This document shows positions 6,135-8,565 of a DNA stretch of 8,565 bases, piece by piece; the stretch's first letter is position 1, and every line of letters starts with the position of its first letter. Source of the stretch: an uncultured Schwartzia sp. (GTDB lineage: Bacteria; Bacillota; Negativicutes; Selenomonadales; Selenomonadaceae). The position numbers and the translations under genes are program-made. Under the pieces are notes generated by a model that saw only the letters and a program-made list of their open reading frames with translations, was not told the DNA's origin and ran no database searches. The stretch lies in assembly GCA_905372875.1 (NCBI GenBank), contig CAJPQU010000085.1, forward strand, positions 1-8,565, read 5' to 3'.

Positions 6135-8136
6135 AGGAGAGGTTGTAGTTGATGCCGGGCTGCCGGAAATTGCGGCTTTGTTCATAGTAGCGGTCGAAGA
6201 GGTTGTTGACGGCTAAATTGATGACGTGGGGGCCGAAGGCGTAGGACACGGTGAGATCAGCTACCATATACGGGGAAACATAGTTAGTATCCGAAGAATT
6301 GGGGACGGAGCCAAAGTAGCGCAGATCCAGTGCCGCCTGCAGCCCATGAAGGTTGTCCCAGCGCAGCCCGGCGTTGAAGGTGGATTCCGGCATGCCTTTT
6401 AACGCGGAGTTGAATCGATCGCCGCTCTTTCGGACGCTCTGCTGGGTATAGCCGGCGCTCAGGGCCCAATGGCGGTTAAACCGATGTTCACCGATGAGTT
6501 CCACTCCCTTGACCTTGACGTTGCCTACATTATAGACCAGCGGCGGGCGCAGATTTCCGCTGGGACCGAAGCTGATGTTCAGGAAGTCGTCGATGTCGTA
6601 GTAGAAGCCGGTGATGCCCACTGTCGTTTTGTCCCCGAGCTTGGCCCGCCAGCCCAGTTCGTAGTTCATGCCCTTTTCCGGTGAGGGAACCCCCAGAAGC
6701 GCCTGCCATTGGGATAGAGAGAGGCCGGGGGCAAATTCGGCCGTATAGGCGCCGCCGCGGTTGCTGTAGCCGGTGCTCCAGCGGCTGTAATCAGCCACAG
6801 TAGGGGAGCGGAAGAGGCGGTGGGCACCGAGGTAAATGGTCTGTCGGTCGGTTAACTGATGGGTGAGTTTCACGCCAGGAGAGAACTGTGTGTAGGTCTT
6901 TTCCCGCAGGGCACCGCGATCTGCCTCAAATTTATTATGGTCGTAGCGCAGGGAGAGTCTCAGTGTCGTCCGCGGCGTCAGCGCCCAATCGTCCTCGACA
7001 AAGACGCCGGTGGAGGGCAGATTATAATGACTGTTCTCATGATTGATGTCGTACTTCGTTTTCCCGTATTGGATGCCGTAACGTAAGGTGTGCACGCCGG
7101 CGCGGGAGGTCTGACGCCAGTCGATGCCGTAGTTTTGGATATCTGAATTCCAATACTCTTTCATACCCAGCGGCCGTGGTTTACCCATTGCCATGACCAC
7201 GCGGTTCACGTACTCGCGCCGCCCCTGCCGGTAATTGAAAATGCCGACGGAGGCGGTGGGGGTCGTGTAATTGAGGGCGATGTTGTCCGTCTTCCATTGG
7301 CGATAGCCGTCAACCCAGTTCTGCGGGGCGTTCGGCGTTACGGGGTAGGAACTGTCATATCCTAAATAGCGGGAGGCCGGACTGCCGTTTTTGTTGTTGC
7401 CGACGATGATGCCTTCTTTCTTATAAATGTGAGAATAAGACAGATTCAGGCGATCCTGTTCGTTCAATTTGTAGGTGGTATCAAAATGGAAATCATGGCC
7501 GTTGGACTCATTGTTACGGTAATAACCGCCGCTCTTGGCCCAAGAGGCATTGATGTTCCAAGAGAAGCGCTGATCGTCGGTAGCACCTTGGTGAATCACG
7601 GTAGTCTTGTAGGTGTGCCAACTGCCGACACTCTGACGCAGGGTGGTTTTCGTGCCCGGCCCGCTGGCATCGTCGGTAACAATATTGATGACACCGCCCA
7701 CCGCACCACCGTAACGGGCTGACGTGCCGCGGATCAGCTCAATTTTTTTGATCCCGGTGACCGGCAGCGCATCCCATTCCATGGCCCGGCCGCCCATGCC
7801 GATCTCGCCTACATCCTGCACCACGTTGCCGTTGATGGCGATGACGGTACGCTCGTGGTTCAGCCCCCGCAGGCCTACTTGGATGCCATTGTTTTGCCCT
7901 TTTGTCACTATGACACCGGGGACATTAGCCAAGATATCCGCCGCCGTTTTAATTTGTCCCGCGTCGATGAGTTCCTTCACATTGACGGAGGTCTCTGCTG
8001 TGTCGGTGTTATCTCGGTGGGCCACCACGACGATTTCGTCCAATTCGAAGGTCTGCAGGGATTCCGCGGCCTGGGCGCTGGGAGCTGGGGTCAACAGGGA
8101 CAGCGCGCCGGCGAGTCCCATCATCATTTTCTTCAT
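6118..8136 (-). CDS. TonB-dependent outer-membrane receptor
   Basis: This 672-residue outer-membrane receptor would take up a scarce chelate or cofactor using TonB energy. Residues 1-23 or 1-24 are a signal peptide (KK start, Ala-rich end SAQAA). A TonB box-like DEIVVVA lies at 33-39. The plug spans about 45-160, with ADILANVPGVIV (66-77), GLRGLNHERTVIAINGNVV (88-106), IELIRGTSARYGG (132-144) and GGVINIVT (147-154). The rest is a beta-barrel of aromatic-rich strands. It closes with NLAVNNLFDRYYEQ and a terminal strand ending in Phe, the usual outer-membrane insertion signal. There is no N-terminal STN signalling domain, so surface signalling through an anti-sigma factor is unlikely. I see no Cys in the protein. 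The ATG is supported by AAGGAGAG nine bases upstream. It lies 23 bp after the TrmO-like gene and precedes the binding protein, so it is the outer-membrane part of the same import route. The plug alone does not tell the ligand. Confidence 0.95.
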   Translation of the reverse strand: MKKMMMGLAGALSLLTPAPSAQAAESLQTFELDEIVVVAHRDNTDTAETSVNVKELIDAGQIKTAADILANVPGVIVTKGQNNGIQVGLRGLNHERTVIAINGNVVQDVGEIGMGGRAMEWDALPVTGIKKIELIRGTSARYGGAVGGVINIVTDDASGPGTKTTLRQSVGSWHTYKTTVIHQGATDDQRFSWNINASWAKSGGYYRNNESNGHDFHFDTTYKLNEQDRLNLSYSHIYKKEGIIVGNNKNGSPASRYLGYDSSYPVTPNAPQNWVDGYRQWKTDNIALNYTTPTASVGIFNYRQGRREYVNRVVMAMGKPRPLGMKEYWNSDIQNYGIDWRQTSRAGVHTLRYGIQYGKTKYDINHENSHYNLPSTGVFVEDDWALTPRTTLRLSLRYDHNKFEADRGALREKTYTQFSPGVKLTHQLTDRQTIYLGAHRLFRSPTVADYSRWSTGYSNRGGAYTAEFAPGLSLSQWQALLGVPSPEKGMNYELGWRAKLGDKTTVGITGFYYDIDDFLNISFGPSGNLRPPLVYNVGNVKVKGVELIGEHRFNRHWALSAGYTQQSVRKSGDRFNSALKGMPESTFNAGLRWDNLHGLQAALDLRYFGSVPNSSDTNYVSPYMVADLTVSYAFGPHVINLAVNNLFDRYYEQSRNFRQPGINYNLSYQYIF

Positions 8137-8145
8137 GGTGTCAAT

Positions 8146-8153
8146 CTCTCCTT
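8146..8153 (-). promoter_or_regulatory. Ribosome binding site of the TonB-dependent receptor
   Basis: AAGGAGAG on the minus strand lies nine bases before the ATG at 8136, within the 23-bp gap to the upstream gene. Confidence 0.65.
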
Positions 8154-8159
8154 ATTCTC

Positions 8160-8565
8160 TTATTCCGGTTTTTCCACTTGGTCGTCGACGATGTCGATAT
8201 CCTTGGCGTAGGGTTTCATATCAATGAGATGGCTGCCGTCCACCGCGTCAAGGCCGGTGACGTGCAGGGTATTTCCCTCCCGCCGCCGGAGCTGTGCGAC
8301 GCAGATGTTGATGGGATTGGGCCGGTGGGGGGAGCGGCTGGCGAAGACACCCCACAGTTCCTTTCGGGCGGGGGGAATCGTTTGCAGACGGCTGCGATCC
8401 GCCAAATGCGCCTCGTAGAGAACGAGATAGCTGCGTCCCTCTTCGACGCCTAAAAGGGCGTCGCCGTATGCGGGATTGACTTCAATGACCGAAACCGCAT
8501 CGGAAAATCGCCCTTGGCGAGGGCATTCTCCCGGCTTGGCAAAAGGGCTGTGAATGACGCCCAGC
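8160..8565 (-). CDS. TrmO/TsaA-family (UPF0066) SAM-dependent methyltransferase-like protein, 5' end cut by the window
   Basis: The frame is open to the right window edge and gives 134 residues starting LGVIHSPF. This is the N-terminal motif of the TrmO/TsaA family, so only about ten residues are missing. Further family motifs are ECPRQGRFSD, GVFASRSPHRPNPI (72-85 of the visible part), VTGLDAVDGSHLIDMKPY (102-119) and a short acidic end. E. coli TrmO methylates N6 of threonylcarbamoyl-adenosine 37 in tRNA using SAM. This protein is the short form. It has INIC where the usual text is IGLS/IGMS after RPNP, and a shortened middle section, so another substrate is possible. It is the first visible gene of the leftward operon, 23 bp before the receptor. 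A TTG start at 8405 would drop the first conserved motif and is rejected. Membership in the family is firm; the reaction is not. Confidence 0.87.
   Translation of the reverse strand, partial: LGVIHSPFAKPGECPRQGRFSDAVSVIEVNPAYGDALLGVEEGRSYLVLYEAHLADRSRLQTIPPARKELWGVFASRSPHRPNPINICVAQLRRREGNTLHVTGLDAVDGSHLIDMKPYAKDIDIVDDQVEKPE

Noticed and set aside
7724..8227. 167-codon plus-strand frame antisense to the receptor's 5' part
   Set aside because: It is a mirror of the receptor signal/plug coding region with Ser/Pro/Thr-rich content; no RBS or domain supports it.

Overview
The window (8565 bp, visibly GC-rich) reads as chromosomal DNA of a diderm Firmicute, most plausibly a Negativicutes member (Selenomonas/Megasphaera/Acidaminococcus type). 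The reasons are an outer-membrane TonB-dependent receptor and periplasmic FlgT/LPP20-type proteins, which require an outer membrane, combined with strong AGGAGG-like ribosome binding sites and a DUF134-NifX protein of the sort common in anaerobic Firmicutes and Deltaproteobacteria. The taxon is an inference; there is no rRNA or other marker gene here.

Layout. Positions 1-121 hold a promoter-like sequence (consensus TATAAT) and the leader of a rightward two-gene unit: a FlgT-like exported protein (122-1213) and an LPP20-like exported protein (1272-2090). This unit ends at a 22-bp perfect inverted repeat (2096-2153) that looks like a bidirectional terminator shared with the converging leftward operon. 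From 8565 down to 2149 everything is on the minus strand and tightly spaced: a TrmO/TsaA-family protein cut by the window edge (8160-8565), a TonB-dependent receptor (6118-8136), a lipoprotein substrate-binding protein (4906-6045), a FecCD/BtuC-type permease (3779-4909), its ATPase (2970-3782), and a DUF134 protein with a NifX/NifB-like C-terminal domain (2149-2919).

How the genes work together. The receptor, binding protein, permease and ATPase form a complete route from the outer membrane to the cytoplasm for a metal chelate or related large ligand (siderophore, heme, corrinoid or another metallophore). Energising TonB/ExbB/ExbD genes are not in the window. The transporter is bracketed by a divergent TrmO-like protein upstream and a metal/cofactor-type DUF134-NifX protein downstream, which suggests a specialised metal or cofactor uptake operon. 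The substrate cannot be read from sequence alone. The operon promoter and any metal-responsive operator lie beyond the right edge. Binding protein, permease and ATPase are joined by two ATGA stop/start overlaps, which also fix the permease and ATPase starts.

There is no RNA gene, insertion sequence, CRISPR array or replication origin that I can support, and no gene-free stretch longer than about 120 bp.
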